From the NCBI GenBank assembly GCA_900708905.1, contig CAADRB010000001.1, forward strand, positions 5,921,224 to 5,985,223: a stretch of DNA of 64,000 nucleotides, read 5' to 3'. The translations under genes were made by a program, and so were the position numbers. The first letter of the stretch is position 1, and every line of letters begins with the position of its first letter. The notes beneath the pieces were generated by a model, which searched no databases, was not told where the DNA came from, and worked only from the letters and a program-made list of their open reading frames with translations. Source of the DNA: Hymenolepis diminuta. Taxonomy: Eukaryota > Platyhelminthes > Cestoda > Cyclophyllidea > Hymenolepididae. Shown one piece after another: positions 36,750 to 48,893 of this stretch.

Positions 36750-39700
36750 TGAAGCAGTTTACATGATAGAAGCATTGTAGCTCTGAGACAGCTCAAATGG
36801 ATAATGCTTATTATGCATTTCGTTTTCAAATTATTTTGTAATCATTTAACGTATCCCAGTAGTTCACCGAGAATATATTTGACAACTTTAAAACAAATTT
36901 GTAAAAATAAATGACTTAATAGTGTCCCTGTAAGGTCTACTTCAACTATAACTCCCGAAAGAATGAAATGCACATGTTTCGACATTCATATCACCAGGTT
37001 TTAACTATGTTTAAGATGTCATTGGTTGAGTTTATTCGCATTTAATTCGAACAGCAGCACTTGTCGCTGATTTTATTCAGAAATAAAATAGTTGTGAATC
37101 TAATGAAAAAATTAATAAGTATTATTTTTTGAAGAAATAATATCAATGTTGAGTACTTTAGGCAACAGATTTCTAATTATACCGTTACCTGCTGCTTGAT
37201 TTGTCTTGGAGCATTAGAATGTATCTAATTGGAAAAGCAAGAAAGTATTGCAGTATTTGTTCGAAATTATTAAAAATGACGCCAGAAAGTCAAACACTTG
37301 TGACTATATACGTATGTTCGATTTATTAAATATCCATCTGTTTGTGGCAGGCTGGGATGAGGAAACCCATTAGAATTATTAGCAAACATCAAATCTCAAT
37401 TAAGTTTGGCTTCAGTTGATTTTTTTACATTTCACCAACGAATTATTTGGGATAGCAACAAACATGATCATACTTAGACAATACAATCGATTATTTCAGG
37501 CTGACTTATCCCAAAGAGTTCCATCCATACGCCCCAAGTCACATTTATTCCCCGATTTTCTCCACTTTATTTAAAAGTGTGTTTGTCCCTTATTGTAAAC
37601 GGCGTATTTACGCACCCATCACATCAGTTCCGCTAAACACGCGCACTCTCCCTTCCCTGGTTCCCGATTCTCTCCCAATTACCTATGCTCATCAATTTCT
37701 TGTCTTCTCCCTTTATTTTTTTTGCTCTAATAAAGGTTGAGAGAAGATAGACGGTATAGCCAAAACCATATACCTCGCGGCAACCAGCCCAACTAAAGAA
37801 GTATGTAATATCCGTAATTTTCAAACCATATTGACCAAATAAAATTTAATGAAATGGTTGATTATACAATTTAACATATAGTACGGCTGTGAACGGGTAG
37901 ATAAGAGCAACATAGGACCATCAAGAATAGAAGAGTCCACTGGAATTGACTCAAAGTGAAATTTAAGGAAACTTCAAATGCGGACGCAGGATGATTTGGA
38001 AAAAATTCATACATCATTTTGAACTCTTTTTTCTTATATCGTGCACTCTGTTCTGATAGCAAAACATGCCAGGTCAAAGCAGAAGAAACTCGCAAATTAA
38101 CTACTTATTATTGCTATATTTTATTTAATTGATCAAAAACTTTTCATTTTCAAAATGTTAAAATTTCCATAATTACTTCTGTGGAATTTTTTGGTAGATA
38201 TTATCTCACTTGGAAGCTATAATATTCATTTTCTAAAATTTCTTTGCACTTAAATTTACTTACAATTTAACCGCCTTGTATTTTTTAATCAATGAGCAGC
38301 ATTTTCATTGTTTACGAACACTTAGTCCGGGTTTACCGCAGAATAAATTGTCACCTCGACCGGTCTGATGTTTCTCTCATTTAAGATATATTATTTGAAA
38401 CCGATAAACATTCAAAACTAGGCGTATTGAAAAATGACATGTTCAAGGAACTGAAAATTTTACCGGCATAAGTCAAATACCCTTCGAGTAATACAAACTA
38501 TCTTGCCACCCTATAAACTATAATGATTAATATGTCAGGGTACATCGTTGATTGCATACTAACAGTCGAACTATCCGCTGTATCAAACGATATGCACCCG
38601 GAAATCATGAGTGCAAAATCATTTTTTGGAATGATGAGCTATTACAGGGATGGTGTTACGTTCAAGAACATTGATCTTAGAAGTTTTTAAGATATACAGG
38701 ACGACTGACAGAAGATTCGTAAGTGTTCAAATGTCCAAAAATGTGTAAAGGCAAAAAAACTTGTTTAACTGCAGGAAAATGCCCGCTTAGATAGGTACAT
38801 GGTCCACAAGTAATTGCCATAAACTCAGTATGGCAGATTCAGTAATGGAGTTTAGAGGAATTCAATAGATTAAGTACACTTGTTTAAGTATAATTTCAAT
38901 TTAAAAAAGTGTTATCTTACAATAGTTAGTTCATCATTATTGGTTTTCACCTTGAATGAAATCTATTGAGGCCCGGTATGTAAAAACAGGTTGTTATTAG
39001 TCTCAATCGTAATAAGAAATGAAGAAATCGAATTGTCTACAATTTAAATGAGATTATGGACAGCTCAATGCTTCCATAATTCAAATCAAGTAAAATTTCT
39101 GATGTTCTGACATCATTACCTACTTCTTCTTAAAACCCATTTCGTTCTTCATCTTCATGAACCCGTCTTCTACCGTTTTTTTACCATGCTTTCCATGGTT
39201 AAAGCTCGTAAAATTTTCTTCTGATAGGCCCAGTGCATAGTACTAATTGTCATAATAAGTCAGGCAATAAGAACATTGCATTACTTTTCAATTACATATT
39301 CTTGAAGCGCTGTTATTCAGGTCCAGGAGATGGTAATGCCTCCATATGAAACTTGATCGTCGAGAGTTGATGTCGAGGTCCAGGAATTCTTTATTTTTTT
39401 ATGACTTACAATTGTTGAATGATGTTTCTGTGTCTACTTGGAAAATGCACCCTTTAGGGGAGTATTTTGTCATTCAACAATGCTTCAGACGATGAAATGA
39501 CGCAGTCATGTAGTACTATAAAATTCATTTTAATTATGCGTACTATTAAGAGTACGCGTATATGTTAGAGGCGACCTTGATGGCCTGAAGTACATAATTT
39601 ATACTTTGAAAGATAGTCAGTATTTTCAGTATATGGGGTAAAGTCAGGTAAGCGCTAGGATTTATGTAGGGTATCTAAACATAATGAGGCGTGAAAATTA

Positions 39701-40860
39701 TTAGGTAAATCGAGGTTACAAAACGCTGATTCCTTTTTAAAATTTTTATTTACTAAACCAGTTACCAAGATTCCTTCATTAACTTAAAGAGTTGTACACT
39801 ATAATTTCTTTTATAAATATACCGTTTTGTCTAATTTTTGTATTAACGAGATTCAAGTAAATTAATTAAAAAGGTAGATTTTTAAAATTACGATTCATTT
39901 TTTATTAAATCTTTTTTTTACCAATTAGCGGAACAAGTAACACTAAGCAAGAACTTATCTGCATGCTTATCCAACTCCTGGGAAGACGGAAGCGGACATT
40001 TGACGCAACATCCTCATTATCAACTCATTAGTTGTAACGTTTTACCTCAACCCTCTCAGTTGGATTCTGATATTGTCTTTTAGCGATTCCTTCGGCCTTA
40101 ACCGGATTTATTCCTATATATATATATATGGGTCCGACTTCGACATTCGCGTTTTACCACATACATATCGGATTCTTTTCTCTCCAACATATATGGTAAA
40201 GTCTTTCTGACGGCTTCTCTTTATCTGTCGCTTCTCATGAAAATCCCTATCTTCGGCAATTCAACATCCTTCGTCTCTTATGGCTCCCTTCGCTCCTCTC
40301 TCTCAGTTACTCCTAATTGAAGTAAGAAAGTTTTTATTAAAATTTTTAGCTTTTTCTTATACTTAGTATCTCTCTGGTTACAAAAATCTTTTTCTTTGAT
40401 ATCGCTCGGTTAACGCACGGAATACTTTTTAATTGCCACAGATTTAAATATCATGTAAACAGATATGTAACTGTTATCATCCACATAAATCAGTGCACTA
40501 CTACATATGCTGGCAACACATGTAACAAATTACGCTAATTAAATAAAAGATATTGCATGTAACAATAGTGAATATATATTGTGGCCGTGGAAACGCAAAA
40601 AAATTTAGAAAGTCCTTTTTTGGAATAGAATATGAATAAGAGGACTGAAAACGGGTTCCCGGGTAGAATTAAAGTGTCTTGTTTTAATTGTAGAAGTACT
40701 GAGTCTCTCATACTGTTATTTGAAGCTCAGATACTGCATAATGTTCTGGTATTCAAATTTCATAGTTGAGGTTATATCCATGAGATGTAATGCTTGTTGA
40801 TCGTTTAATTAATTTATTTCATTTTAATTCATTAGTGTCCGATTTCCGCATAAATGATAA
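36750..40860. other. Intergenic between two inverted mariner copies
   Basis: About 4.1 kb without a recognisable gene, lying near the centre of the roughly mirror-symmetric gene order. One possible Gypsy reverse-transcriptase relic lies near 38560 (separate entry). The rest is AT-rich and unassigned. Confidence 0.5.
38556..38670 (+). pseudogene. Possible Gypsy reverse-transcriptase relic
   Basis: A plus-strand frame reads AKSFFGMMSYYRDGV, resembling the conserved SFLGMVNYYRRF motif at the end of the reverse transcriptase of Ty3/Gypsy elements. Nothing else of the element is intact on either side, so this is a weak call. Confidence 0.3.
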
Positions 40861-40861
40861 A

Positions 40862-41255
40862 CAGAGTGTGTAAGATATTTGAGGACACCTTATGCACTTT
40901 TAGAAAAACAGAAAGTGAAACTTTCAACGGTTGGAATTTGCAATTTCTTCTAACAAAACAAATAAATATAATATTGACCTAGGTTTTCTTCTATTTATTC
41001 TATTCACCTTCAATCACTCACTCAATTGGAGTCCGGAAGTGACAAACTGCAAGCTCTCATCAGATCAGGTGATGTTTATTGATGTCCTACATTGCTGGGG
41101 CTATAAATTCCAAGAGAGAGGATTTGGTGTTATGGAGATGCTTATTATCGTCCTATTGAACCACGCTGTTCCTCGCGCCACCTCACACGTGATAATACAA
41201 TGAATGAAAGTCTGTTGAGTTAGGAGGAAGCCATGAGTTTGGTGTGACACATTAT
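40862..41255 (-). mobile_element. Truncated mariner fragment, inverted relative to the 35.4 kb copy
   Basis: Starts with a mariner terminal repeat (CAGAGTGTGTAAGATATTTG) and runs closely parallel to the reverse complement of 36744-36350; the overlapping frames share nearly identical stretches such as FTFNHSLNWSPEVTNCK. Only the 3' third of the element is present and homology fades around 41250. The clean TA at the terminal repeat is lost (AA instead). Confidence 0.8.
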
Positions 41256-41259
41256 CTCC

Positions 41260-43080
41260 AAGTAGTACCTCGTTCTTACTAATACTCGGACACACATCGC
41301 TCCTGACATCTTGGCAGTAATTTGAGACAAAAATTTATATCATTATGGCTGTGTATTAATTCCCTAACGACAACAATATATCGGCTTGTAGTCATATATA
41401 CAGTTTTTATTTACTTACGCAAGTGTTTTGAGAATAATTGCACTCCGTCTTATCTCTATTGGGTCTTAGTCAACTGCAGTCTAGCAATATCTAATGAACA
41501 AATGCTCTAAGAGATTCCTACTGGTTTATCATATTGAAGGTGACCCCTTTTATAAGCAAACACGTTCTCATCGCCTACTGATTCCACACATTGATATGTC
41601 ATTCATATTGGACTTATTGGCTGATCTCGATCTGTGTCAGCTATCTATTATATCTTTGTTTCAAACAAACCAAAACTCCATTTCCTTATATCCCCTATGA
41701 AAATATTCAGTTAATCTGCCAACTTTTAACTTTTGACTAATTTGGGAAATGTTAATTTAGCGGCCCTGGGACGTAGATCTAGGCCTGCTGGGTATAAAAG
41801 TTAGCAACTAATTACTGTAAAGATTTCAGAAAGCAGAAGAAAATGTTAACTATATTCAGAGAATAAATTATTACAATTCAATTGGAATGAGAAATCGCAG
41901 AAAATTCCCGTATTAGATGAAACGTTTTCAGATATCCAATAATAAAAATTAAAGAAAAACTCCCCTGAAAAATAGGAGGCTGCAAAAAAACAGGAGCGTT
42001 TCGTTGAGATGAACGTCTGCCACGGATAACAGAACTCTTTCTGATATTTAGTGAACCAGCATCATCTTACACAAAATGAAATAGCGTACGACCCAAACTC
42101 CAACGATAGTTTCTTATGCAGATACGTCCTATGACACTCGCTGCTTTAAATATATTAATAAACGTAAGCGTTAAACATCTCTATTTGTTCTTCTGTAATG
42201 CTAAACCCAGTGTGTAATGTCGTTCACTGTTTGAATAATTTTGGTGAATTAGATAAAGCAGATTAAATAAACAGCAAAGATTCTGTAAAATTACTCTGAT
42301 TTTTGACCTCCTAAAGAAGAAATGAACTGAAGTGGCGAGATCGACCATCTTAATTAAATATTGGTAAATAAGTACTGGAGATCGTGGATAAGAATCTGAT
42401 CAGTAATCAAGTGGACGGATTGTGAATATTAAATTCCCCATTAAGCAAATATTTTACAATCTCCAGACTTGAAAATCAGGCGAGGCAACCGTCTGACGCT
42501 CTCTTTTCAATCCCCTCTCCACATCCCTTTTTGAATTGTACTTATTCGACTTCATTTATTTCCCGGAAATGAGGAATCGTAAAATTTTTGTGAACCTCCA
42601 TGAGTTATAATATATAACGCAGTAAAATTACACATTTTGGCAAAAGAAGTTTATCAATAAAATATTAATATTATTTTTCATTTCTGCATATGCTTAAAAT
42701 ATAAATATTTAGTAATTTCATTTCTGGAAAATATTTATTTACTTAAAAATACGTTATAAATAGAAAAAATACTATATGCATATATATACTTGTTGGTTTT
42801 TTTCTAACGTTTTGTTTTCAATTTCATCCAATAAAAACAAAATCTTCAAATTAAAACCAACTTTAATTCTTCCTTTTTCAGACTGATTTATCATTATAAT
42901 TTTTGTATAATGAAAGACGTCAGAAACAAAAAAAATAAATATACATGGCGATATTTTTCTAAGAACTCATTTCCAATTATGTTTAATGAAAACAAATTTG
43001 CATTATCAGTTCGACAATAACTCCCCCTTTAGTAAGGTCATTTAGAAAAACAGACAGCGAAATGCTTTCAGGATAATTAG
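41260..43080. other. Intergenic, nothing recognised
   Basis: No gene supported. A TATAAAAG word near 41792 is not followed by any coding sequence. Confidence 0.5.
41468..41503 (+). repeat. Short dispersed repeat, copy 2
   Basis: Matches the block at 12003-12040 and 54234-54270 (GTCAACTGCAGTCTAGC core, then ATATCTAATG). The sequences beyond the block diverge. Confidence 0.4.
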
Positions 43081-43082
43081 GC

Positions 43083-43088
43083 TTTATT
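43083..43088 (-). terminator. Polyadenylation signal of HLBP gene 2
   Basis: AATAAA on the minus strand 36 nt after the stop codon. Confidence 0.6.
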
Positions 43089-43123
43089 CATCAATTAAAC
43101 ATAATTTTATATCAGGTCATAGT

Positions 43124-43508
43124 TTACTGAGCTTCGGCCTTTAACTCTCTGATATACTTGGCTAATCGTTCGCGTACTATGTTTCTTCCTACAAAAATTT
43201 TTAATACCAGTTTGAGCATTATTTGAGTTTCACCCACCTTCTATGACCATTTCATTGACGTCTATGAGGAATTTTAAGATTCTTTGACCAACTGGATCTT
43301 CAGTAAAGAATTTCTTAGAGGCTGCATAAAAAGCTTTGCCTCGATCAACAAACTTCTCTGAAACAGAATCCCTAAAAAATATTGAACATGTCATGGTAGC
43401 GATTAAGAACTATGGTAGTAAAGTTAGAAGTAGCTTTTACAAAACCTACTCCGCAGAGGCGGTGGCTACAACCAGAGTGAGAGCAAGGAAGAGCAAGAAG
43501 GAACGCAT
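43124..43508 (-). CDS. Antigen B / HLBP-family secreted protein 2
   Basis: Three exons: 43508-43450 (signal peptide, MRSFLLFLALTLVVATASA), 43371-43238 and 43188-43124; 85 residues, phases 2 and 1. The mature protein starts EDSVSEKF, has the family core KKFFTEDPVGQRI, and ends in a charged helix with VRERLAKYIRELKAEA. Here the acidic N-terminal codons are continuous with the core exon, so the short intron that isolates a microexon in genes 1 and 3 is absent. The 49-nt 3' intron at codon 64/65 is shared with gene 3. TATAAAAGG lies about 50 nt upstream and AATAAA 36 nt after the stop. Gene 3 lies 1.7 kb away, divergently transcribed. Confidence 0.9.
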
Positions 43509-43556
43509 TTTGATTTTTCCACTTGAAATGACAGATTCAAACTTGTTCTAGAGAAC

Positions 43557-43564
43557 CTTTTATA
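43557..43564 (-). promoter_or_regulatory. TATA box of HLBP gene 2
   Basis: TATAAAAG on the minus strand about 50 nt upstream of the ATG, similar in position to those of the two other HLBP genes. Confidence 0.65.
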
Positions 43565-43569
43565 TGGAT

Positions 43570-45195
43570 GTGCACAGTTTTGATGTTTATGCTGCAGTAT
43601 CCGGTTAGTGAGCTCTGACCAGATATTAGCTGAAAATTTATTATTATCACCCCCGGTTGTCAATCAGCTCGGAGTGTGTATTAGTTATTGCGAAATGGGT
43701 TAGGATCGAGAAAAAATGTTTGAGAAGGAAAGCCAACTGTATTGACCATTTCAAAGAATGTAATCACCTTTTAAAATATGCTTAATTTTCTCTCCCTACA
43801 CGGACAGGCTAGGTGACAAGCCAAGCTTAATTTGCATTCAGCATCAAATCATCGTCTCATTTGTGTAATTGTTATTTGAAACTGTAAAAGTTAGATAATA
43901 TAATGATATCAAACATATTATCTGACCACCCCAGTCATAATGAATGTTCTTTACTCACAATAAAACTTAAGGATTTTACCGTAAAATCGAAAATCGGCAA
44001 TCTATCACTATAAATTATTATACGGTTAATAAAAATAAGAATGAAGACTATTTTTGACAGAATACGAATAAATTTTAATTTATTTTCTTCGTAATATTCC
44101 ACGAAATAGTGAAATATTAAAAAATTTCATTTATTTTCGTGGGTTAATTTCATTAGTACGGTCAATAAGACAATTTTAACGTTGCCAATTTTATCACATC
44201 AAATCAGATTTCGGCAATCTCATAAGAAGTTCGAGGTGTTAATCGAAACTAATTATCGTTTAAATATAAAAATTAAATAGATGAAAGTAACTAATTCTAG
44301 TAGATTTTTACTGTATCATTAATTTTGTCGTGAATCAAGACAAAGGCGAGATATCAAGAAATTATATTTGATTTATAATTTTCGTAAAAGCCAAGGTCTG
44401 CAATTTAAGAATTGCAAAAAACTGTAAGTTTACTTAAAATTGATTTCATTTGACAGATTTATATTTCACAGTTTCCCATTTATATTAGATTACCTATAAG
44501 AATGATTTATTTTCATGAGTTTGTGAGCTAGTTACATATAAGGATTGATAATATCAAGTGTTATTATTTTCGCAACAAAGGAATAATTTGCACATAGATG
44601 AGTGACAAGAAAAATATGTTACTGTATTAAAATGCACGAGCATGTTAAAATCAAATTTCGCTGAAAATGTCCAGTACAGGATAGAGATAATAAAGTTGCC
44701 TATACCATTTATGACCATAATAAAGCGGATACTACAAAGCAGAAATAAGACGGACGCATTTTTAAGTAAAGACCAGAAGGCACCAATTCGATTTTCGGAG
44801 GAGAGGAGGGTGAACCAGTTGGCAGAATTGTACGAATTATGTTCAAGAATGCAAACATCCCATTCCGTCTTTAATCAAACATTTATTTGACTGATTATTG
44901 ACTATGCAAATGAAATTTTCTGACATTCATAAATCAAACGTTCTTTAGCTCAATATTTTTGGTGACATCGTCAATGTCAGACTTGATTTCCAAATTTTAT
45001 TCGGAGGAAAAATCCACAATAATGTGTTGTAAACCTGATAACCAGATTTCAAAAGTTACCAACGTTTTATATTAAGAGTTCATCAGAACGCTCAGGCCAT
45101 CTGAGTAGGAAATACCTGCACGCATTATAACCGGAAGTTTAATTTGAACATAAACGCAAACAAATGACCAACCTGATTCGACAGAGTGCACCACA
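43570..45195. other. Divergent intergenic region between HLBP genes 2 and 3
   Basis: About 1.6 kb shared upstream region of two head-to-head HLBP genes. It may hold common regulatory elements, but none is recognised beyond the two TATA boxes. An 82-codon plus-strand frame at 44642-44890 has no known family and no splice context and is not called. Confidence 0.5.
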
Positions 45196-45202
45196 ATCTA
45201 AG

Positions 45203-45210
45203 TATAAATA
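45203..45210 (+). promoter_or_regulatory. TATA box of HLBP gene 3
   Basis: TATAAATA ends 33 nt upstream of the ATG at 45244, so the 5' untranslated leader must be extremely short. Confidence 0.7.
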
Positions 45211-45243
45211 GAGAGATTCAGAGCGTCTTTTCCAATCCACAAA

Positions 45244-45711
45244 ATGAGAGGACTGTTAATCGTTCTTCTTGCTCTAATGGCTGTTGCCGCCGTCTCTGCT
45301 GAGTAAGCATTGAATTTCAAACATCTAATCATATTCATTACTAGGGAGGTAAGTTAACTGGTGCAACTATGTGTAACCGGTGTAACTGATGTAACCGTTA
45401 GCACCTCGAGATACCAAGAGAAGATATTTCAATAACTCTTCACCTTCTATAGATGAACCCCATTCGTAGAATAAAGACAAAGGCCAAGGAGTACTTTGCC
45501 GCTCGGGAACGATTCTATGACGAAGATCCACTGGGTAAACAAATCGCTGCCCATCTGTCCAAATGGAGAGAAATTATCCGTGACGGTAATTTGTCTTAGA
45601 TGACGCTTCTTATGAGTTATTTGTCTTTTTTTCAATCTAGTGCGTGCACGCTTGAGAGGTTATCTCCGCAAGTACTTGAATGATCTGCAGAAGGAATATC
45701 CAAAAGCTTAA
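45244..45711 (+). CDS. Antigen B / HLBP-family secreted protein 3
   Basis: Exons 45244-45302 (signal peptide MRGLLIVLLALMAVAAVSA), a 4-nt microexon 45345-45348, 45453-45585 and 45641-45711; 88 residues. The core is ERFYDEDPLGKQI (family FF.RDPLGQK), followed by SKWREIIRD and the basic amphipathic helix RARLRGYLRKYLNDL. Exon 1 ends in phase 2 and the core exon starts in phase 0; only the microexon (G GAG, flanked by CATTACTAG and GTAAGT) joins them in frame, giving EE at the mature N-terminus. The core exon is 133 nt (44 codons plus 1), as in gene 2, and the 3' intron has the same position. No cysteine is present. No AATAAA was seen in the near 3' flank. Confidence 0.88.
45345..45348 (+). other. 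4-nt microexon of HLBP gene 3
   Basis: GGAG lies between a good acceptor (CATTACTAG) and a perfect donor (GTAAGT), with introns of 42 and 104 nt. It restores the frame between exon 1 (phase 2) and the core exon (phase 0). Its position matches the 10-nt microexon of gene 1, which is strong independent support. Confidence 0.65.
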
Positions 45712-45719
45712 AATTCTTC

Positions 45720-47050
45720 TGTTCAATCAGTAAAGGCGAATATATGCTGATCTCTAATTTCTTCAAATGCATCATTTTATTGCTTGAAATAAGTAACGTA
45801 GAGTGAAGAAGTGTGGCTTAAGTCGGCAGTGAATAGATAAGCAAACAGATCCATCTTAGAAGATTCGAAGGAACTATATCAAAGATATGAGTGAGACGGA
45901 ATTATGGATAGCATAAAGTGTAAAATTTATTAAGAAAATGAAAATTAAATAGTTAGAATACTTCATTCAGTTTTAATTATTATCTCTTTTACAAGAACTG
46001 GGAGCGTTCTGTTTGATGGGGGCTTCGAGTTGAATATTGATGGATAGAAACTTCACTGGAGTTCGGTATCGGGTTTTGTATTCATTGTATTTTTGTAGTG
46101 AATCATTTCACAGATCGGTTCTAAGTGATGTGATTGCGTAAGCAAATCTATGCTAGCCTAGGGCCTTAGGTCTTATCATCTACCAATATCTTCGCTCTTT
46201 AAAGAAAAATGTGCATCTGAAGAGGTTGACCAATCACAAGAATCTATCAATTTCGAACTCAAATCCAGTTAGTATTCAAAATTTCTCACATAACCCACAT
46301 AACTGAATATTAAAATCGGTCAACTGTAGTCAATTTGCCTGGAAAAATAAGCTCTTAATTTATGAATTGGACTCTTCTAAGTAAAAGTAACAGCAATAAC
46401 AGTAGAGATTACGCAGAGCTTGCCCTAACTGAATGGGGATGATTTTATTTATGAAAATAACAACTTACCATTGATCACATAGAGATTAGTCTGCAAGAAT
46501 CATACTCATAGGAATAGGAAGGAATGCATATAGGGGAGACAGATCCAAGACCTGATTATCAATCCACGAAAGGGATAATAATCTGCTCCTCAAAACCTCT
46601 CTCTAGTGGGCTAAATAAAAAAGCTGTGCAAGCACAAATGTTGTGAATACTAAATGCAAGTGAATGTGAATGCCAAGGATTCAACACGTTTTCCTACTTG
46701 TATTTGAAGAGAAATTTCTATCTCCATCTACTTATTTATTTAAGTAAACTGTCCATTTATTTAATGATTCAATTACGGGAATTGGAAAACGGATGTATGA
46801 CTTTGAAATATAGGCAACCTGAATGGAAGAGCCTATGAAATGTCATACCGGTTTGTGTATTTGATATTCATATTCTACGGTTTGATTTCTTTTCCGACTC
46901 CGACCTTGACTGTTTTATTCTGAAGGTCTTACTCATCAAAGCACTTTGCACTTGATCTATTTCTCTCAATTTTTCTGTTAATATTCGGCTCAAAAAATGA
47001 GTCCCAATGCCTTTTGCAAACTGTCTTCAACGGTGGGAGGTCATGTTAAT
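45720..47050. other. Intergenic, nothing recognised
   Basis: No gene or clear repeat recognised between HLBP gene 3 and the Gypsy fragments. Confidence 0.5.
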
Positions 47051-47159
47051 GGAGTATGACTACGATGATAGGTATGAGAATAAGTAGGATTTCGGCTAAG
47101 TTGATAGTCTATCTCGACTCATCACTAATCAGCGACTTGCAGTCCAACAATCAAAGAAC

Positions 47160-47490
47160 TGAATCGGATTTTTTCGGCACACGGATTGCCGTAGACCCGG
47201 TTTCGGATAAGGGAACGCACTTTACGTCAGTCGATTTTGAGGAGTTCTGTGAATAACGATCGATCGAACACATTAGAACACCTCCGTACCAACCTCGGTC
47301 AGACGGACAGGCTGAAAAATGGCCAGGTCGGTACGCGATGAGAGGTTTACTAAAATCGAAAGTAGAGGGAACTATGGAAGAGTTATTGCATGATTTATTT
47401 CTGGGATACAGATCAGCTCCAAATCCCGCGTTAGGAGAAAAATCCCCGACTGAGTTGTTAATGGGTCGAAAGGTGAAAACGGAGCACTAA
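47160..47490 (+). pseudogene. Decayed Ty3/Gypsy integrase fragment
   Basis: The plus-strand frame carries the end of a retroelement integrase core: VSDKGTHFTSVDFEEFC, then past a stop HIRTPPYQPRSDGQAEKW with the usual catalytic-core context, then GYRSAPNPALGEKSPTELL. One in-frame stop at 47254-47256 and another at 47488 break it. No flanking long terminal repeats were identified. It is an old fragment of a worm LTR retrotransposon. Confidence 0.75.
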
Positions 47491-47699
47491 GCGATGCTGT
47501 CGAAGAAAGCTCAGTAGCTGAGAGTTTAAGAACAAAGAAGAGGTATTATTTAGCATACGGTAAACTACCAAGCACGTTGCTATTGAAAAACCGAGAGTAG
47601 GCTCCACTGGAAATTTCCATGAAGTCCTGGATGAGCAGCCGTCCGGAGGTTCTCGAGTATAGCTTTCAGCTTTCTTGGCATGGCTTCCTCCCCTCTTTC

Positions 47700-48893
47700 G
47701 TAGGACCTATCATTTTCCTTTCTTTTAATTCGGGGCGTTCTTTTCGGATGCCCGGAACAGAACACTATTCGCCTTTGATTTCGAATGAGGATCTCCATCC
47801 TCTGTCTTCTCGACAGCATTTACTTTTGATCCTGGTTTCAATACAATGACTACCACAGGAACTAGTTCAGGATGCGGTTTCTTTTTATTTCCCTTCTTTC
47901 TGCTCGTTTTGGCAACACGTCTGTGGGGATTCTTCTGGGGACTTTCATTCCGCTTCATATTCTTCTTGGAATTGGTTTTTAATTCTGTCACCTGTCTGAC
48001 CACTGGCTTAACTTTTGGGGGACACTCTTCTTTCTGAAATCTGGTTTAGTTTGGTACATTGTTTCCTTACGTTCTCACTTGCCACAATAGTCAAAAATGA
48101 GATTTATATGGACAAAATGGAGCAAAGTGCAAATCCTTACAAGACCAGCATTCAGTTAGAGTTTTACAGAGGGTGAAAACATTCTTGGACGGTTTCACTC
48201 GAAATTCCAGTGACATAAATGTATGCATCAGATTTCTGTTAATTCATGCCGCTGTCTCACTCCTAATCCTAATTCCTAATCTCTAAGGTGATTTTATCAC
48301 TTACTCCAATCATTCCGAGGATTCGACAATAGACATCCGTTGACAAAGTTCTCAAAGATTACTCAAAACTTGGAGAAATTTGAAATCGTTCTTCGAAGTG
48401 GCACAAAAACTGCAAAGTTCAAAAACACTTTCGATGCAACTAGCGTAGGTCATTCAATATTCATCATGTTCCTTGGAGAGAGGAAGACAATCAAAGCACT
48501 TTCTAAGTTCGAAGGACTTTTCATCAAATAATTTAGGGGGAATCAAATAAGTTCCTTTGAAGTGAGATAAAAATAGTCCTGGGATGAATGATATCTCTGA
48601 GCTGTCCATTTTTAGGCGTTCTCAACCTCCATGACAGAGGTCAAACTTGTACATCACTGGGATATCGGCAAGATCGTTTGGAAAATATCCTCACACGTTT
48701 CAAGCCAGTCAGCAACAGTCTGATCTGCCTCTGGGTCATAGTGAAATTCGTTAACTCGCAGAATTAGAGAGTCTGCAGATAGTGTGAATAAAGAAATATT
48801 CAATATTTCCTGCTTATAGATTATGAAAACTGTTCTCGCAGCATCATGGGATTTTCCTGCAGCTTTTTCTTCAGATGAGTTCAAATTTACCAA
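47700..48893 (-). pseudogene. Decayed Gypsy-type gag fragment
   Basis: On the minus strand the frame at 48893-48654 has RVNEFHYDPEADQTVADWL and ETCEDIF, like the capsid start of flatworm Gypsy gag proteins. Further down, after stops, comes a zinc-knuckle-like CWSCKDLHFAPFC near 48120, followed by QKEECPPKVKPVVRQV and a basic stretch at 48003-47725. Several stops and shifts separate the parts. The direction is opposite to the integrase at 47.2 kb, so the two belong to different insertions. Confidence 0.6.

Noticed and set aside
41785..41800. TATAAAAG word suggesting a fourth HLBP gene
   Set aside because: The next ATG opens only a seven-codon frame and no signal peptide or core motif follows.
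44642..44890. 82-codon plus-strand frame between HLBP genes 2 and 3
   Set aside because: Composition is protein-like in places but no family, signal or splice context was recognised.
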